Assembly: GCF_041080675.1 (NCBI RefSeq)
Contig: NZ_CP163520.1
Location: 5,704,001-5,768,000 of the forward strand
Direction of reading: 5' to 3'
Length of the DNA stretch: 64,000 nt
From: Streptomyces sp. cg36
GTDB taxonomy: Bacteria > Actinomycetota > Actinomycetes > Streptomycetales > Streptomycetaceae
Below are positions 62,663-64,000 of this stretch, piece by piece. Under the pieces are notes generated by a model. It made no database searches, had not been told where the DNA came from, and was given only the letters and a program-made list of their open reading frames with translations. The translations under genes were made by a program, and so were the position numbers. Each line of letters starts with the position of its first letter. Positions within the stretch are counted from its first letter, which is position 1.

Positions 62663-63327
62663 ACGAGCACGACGTGAAGGTGATGGTGGTCGACGACCAC
62701 CCGATGTGGCGCGACGCGGTCGCGCGCGACCTGGCCGCCGCCGGGTTCGACGTGGTGGCCACCGCCGGGGACGGCCCGCAGGCGGTCCGCCGGGCCACCG
62801 CGGCCGGGCCCGACGTGCTGGTCCTGGACCTCAATCTGCCCGGCCTGCCGGGCGTCGGCGTCTGCAAGGAGCTGGTCGGCGCCAACCCGGCGCTGCGCGT
62901 CCTGGTGCTCTCCGCCTCCGGCGAGCACGCGGACGTCCTGGAGGCGGTGAAGTCCGGGGCGACCGGCTATCTGCTGAAGTCGGCGAGCACCGAGGAGCTC
63001 ATCGACGCGGTGCGCCGCACCGCCGCGGGCGACCCGGTGTTCACCCCGGGCCTGGCCGGTCTGGTCCTCGGGGAGTACCGCAGACTGGCCGCCGACCCGG
63101 CCCCGGCCGCCTCCGACGAGCCCAAGGCCCCGCAGCTCACCGACCGCGAGACCGAGGTGCTGCGCCTGGTCGCCAAGGGCCTCTCGTACAAGCAGATCGC
63201 CGAGCGCCTGGTGATCTCGCACCGGACCGTGCAGAACCACGTCCAGAACACCCTGGGCAAGCTCCAGCTGCACAACCGCGTGGAGCTGGTGAGGTACGCG
63301 ATAGAGCAGGGCCTGGACGACGTGTGA
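62659..63327 (+). CDS. macR: Response regulator MacR
   Basis: 222 residues. Receiver domain with VVDDHPMWRDAVARDL, phospho-acceptor in VLVLDLNLPGLPG (about residue 56) and TGYLLKSAS. Then LuxR-type HTH, LTDRETEVLRLVAKGLSYKQ and RTVQNHVQNTLGKLQLHNRV. Coupled to macS by a 4-bp overlap. It activates membrane- and development-related targets in S. coelicolor. Confidence 0.92.
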   Translation: MNEHDVKVMVVDDHPMWRDAVARDLAAAGFDVVATAGDGPQAVRRATAAGPDVLVLDLNLPGLPGVGVCKELVGANPALRVLVLSASGEHADVLEAVKSGATGYLLKSASTEELIDAVRRTAAGDPVFTPGLAGLVLGEYRRLAADPAPAASDEPKAPQLTDRETEVLRLVAKGLSYKQIAERLVISHRTVQNHVQNTLGKLQLHNRVELVRYAIEQGLDDV

Positions 63328-63422
63328 CGGGCTCCCTTCGCTCGTTTGACGCTCGTACGGGTGAATGACAAGTCGTCAACTGCCCCTTGAATTCGCGGAA
63401 TTGACGTTTCGTCCCATGCCGG

Positions 63423-63450
63423 GGTGACCTGCGTCACCATTAGCGTGACG
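63423..63450 (+). promoter_or_regulatory. Inverted repeat and -10-like box upstream of pfkA
   Basis: GGTGAC-CTGC-GTCACC (63423-63438) is followed by TAGCGT (63441-63446). A regulator at this repeat would overlap the promoter. Confidence 0.4.
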
Positions 63451-63494
63451 CATAGAGGGCTGCCATCCGTCTGCCACGGCGAAGGGACAATTCC

Positions 63495-64000
63495 ATGCGG
63501 GTCGGAGTACTGACCGGAGGCGGCGACTGCCCCGGACTCAACGCGGTCATCCGGGGCGTCGTCCGCAAGGGCGTGCAGGAGTACGGCTTCGAATTCACCG
63601 GCTTCAAGGACGGCTGGCGCGGTCCGCTGGAGGGCGACACCGTCAAGCTCGACATCCCCGCCGTGCGCGGCATCCTGCCGCGCGGCGGCACCATCCTCGG
63701 CTCCTCGCGCACCAACCCCCTCAAGGCCGAGGACGGGGTGCGCCGCATCAAGGAGAACCTCGCCAAGCACGAGATCGACGCGATGATCGCGATCGGCGGC
63801 GAGGACACCCTGGGCGTGGCGGCCCGCCTCAGCGACGAGTACGGCGTGAAGTGCGTCGGCGTGCCCAAGACCATCGACAACGACCTCTCGGCCACCGACT
63901 ACACCTTCGGCTTCGACACCGCGGTCGGCATCGCCACCGAGGCCATCGACCGGCTGCACACCACGGCCGAGTCCCACATGAGGGTCCTGGTGGTCGAGGT
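63495..64000 (+). CDS. pfkA: 6-phosphofructokinase, 5' part
   Basis: The first 168 residues; the gene runs off the window. MRVGVLTGGGDCPGLNAVIRG is the nucleotide site and GVPKTIDNDLSATDYTFGFD the substrate site. At the two positions that separate PPi- from ATP-using enzymes it has the PPi-like residues: IAIGGEDTLG (Asp where ATP enzymes have Gly) and VPKTIDND (Lys where ATP enzymes have Gly). Streptomyces PFKs of this branch are nevertheless reported as ATP-dependent. GAAGGGAC precedes the ATG. Confidence 0.93.
   Translation, partial: MRVGVLTGGGDCPGLNAVIRGVVRKGVQEYGFEFTGFKDGWRGPLEGDTVKLDIPAVRGILPRGGTILGSSRTNPLKAEDGVRRIKENLAKHEIDAMIAIGGEDTLGVAARLSDEYGVKCVGVPKTIDNDLSATDYTFGFDTAVGIATEAIDRLHTTAESHMRVLVVE

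Overview
The window is high-GC actinobacterial chromosome, almost certainly Streptomyces. The support is GC-rich third positions throughout, many GTG (and some TTG) starts, translational coupling by ATGA/GTGA overlaps, an actinobacterial QcrCAB/CtaCDEF respiratory block, a SAM-IV riboswitch, and the macS-macR and glkA genes known from Streptomyces. From memory (not checked) the order pfkA-macR-macS-plsC-hydrolase-glkA and the qcr/cta block match the S. coelicolor core region around SCO2119-SCO2156. No rRNA, tRNA, CRISPR array, insertion sequence or prophage was seen.

Layout. 1-5242: a translationally coupled cassette of a deacetylase-like C-terminus, PelF-type glycosyltransferase, polytopic membrane protein, spherulin-4 glycosidase-like protein and GH114 lipoprotein. 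This is the bacterial counterpart of the fungal galactosaminogalactan (GAG) and Pseudomonas Pel exopolysaccharide systems, and is the most interesting system here. 5243-5700: repeat island A. 5713-12190: late cobalamin assembly (cobS, cobT, an MBL-cobU fusion) interleaved with a membrane-lipid aminoacylation pair (MprF-like synthase plus rhomboid-like partner). 12270-20450: HtrA-like protease, ABC exporter, methyltransferase, PspA/PspAA envelope-stress pair and a NarL-type two-component system. 20553-26971: nadA, erpA, a large anchored hypothetical, a PfkB kinase and a cysteine desulfurase-TusA fusion. 27250-36528: aerobic respiration (ctaC-ctaD-ctaF; then ctaE-qcrC-qcrA-qcrB), with an L,D-transpeptidase and a receiver-like protein in between. 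36665-39646: trpD, then a promoter plus SAM-IV riboswitch controlling a class V aminotransferase-fold enzyme.

39650-40380: repeat island B. 40394-49572: AsnC-type ligand-binding protein, rhomboid protease, zinc-ribbon protein, NYN-domain protein, two tandem NlpC/P60 hydrolases, a gluzincin lipoprotein, a GT87 polyprenol-sugar transferase and a PimB-like GT4. 49573-50345: repeat island C, which is close to the reverse complement of island B. 50399-64000: cholesterol oxidase, long-chain acyl-CoA ligase, leaderless metallophosphoesterase, SRPBCC protein, ArsA-like ATPase with an altered P-loop, ROK glucokinase, EEP-family hydrolase, alpha/beta hydrolase, PlsC acyltransferase, MacS/MacR, and the start of 6-phosphofructokinase.

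The three islands each consist of copies of a 21-bp GC-rich unit in head-to-head arrays around a conserved central hairpin. Because islands B and C are inverted relative to each other, they could in principle support inversion of the roughly 10 kb between them.
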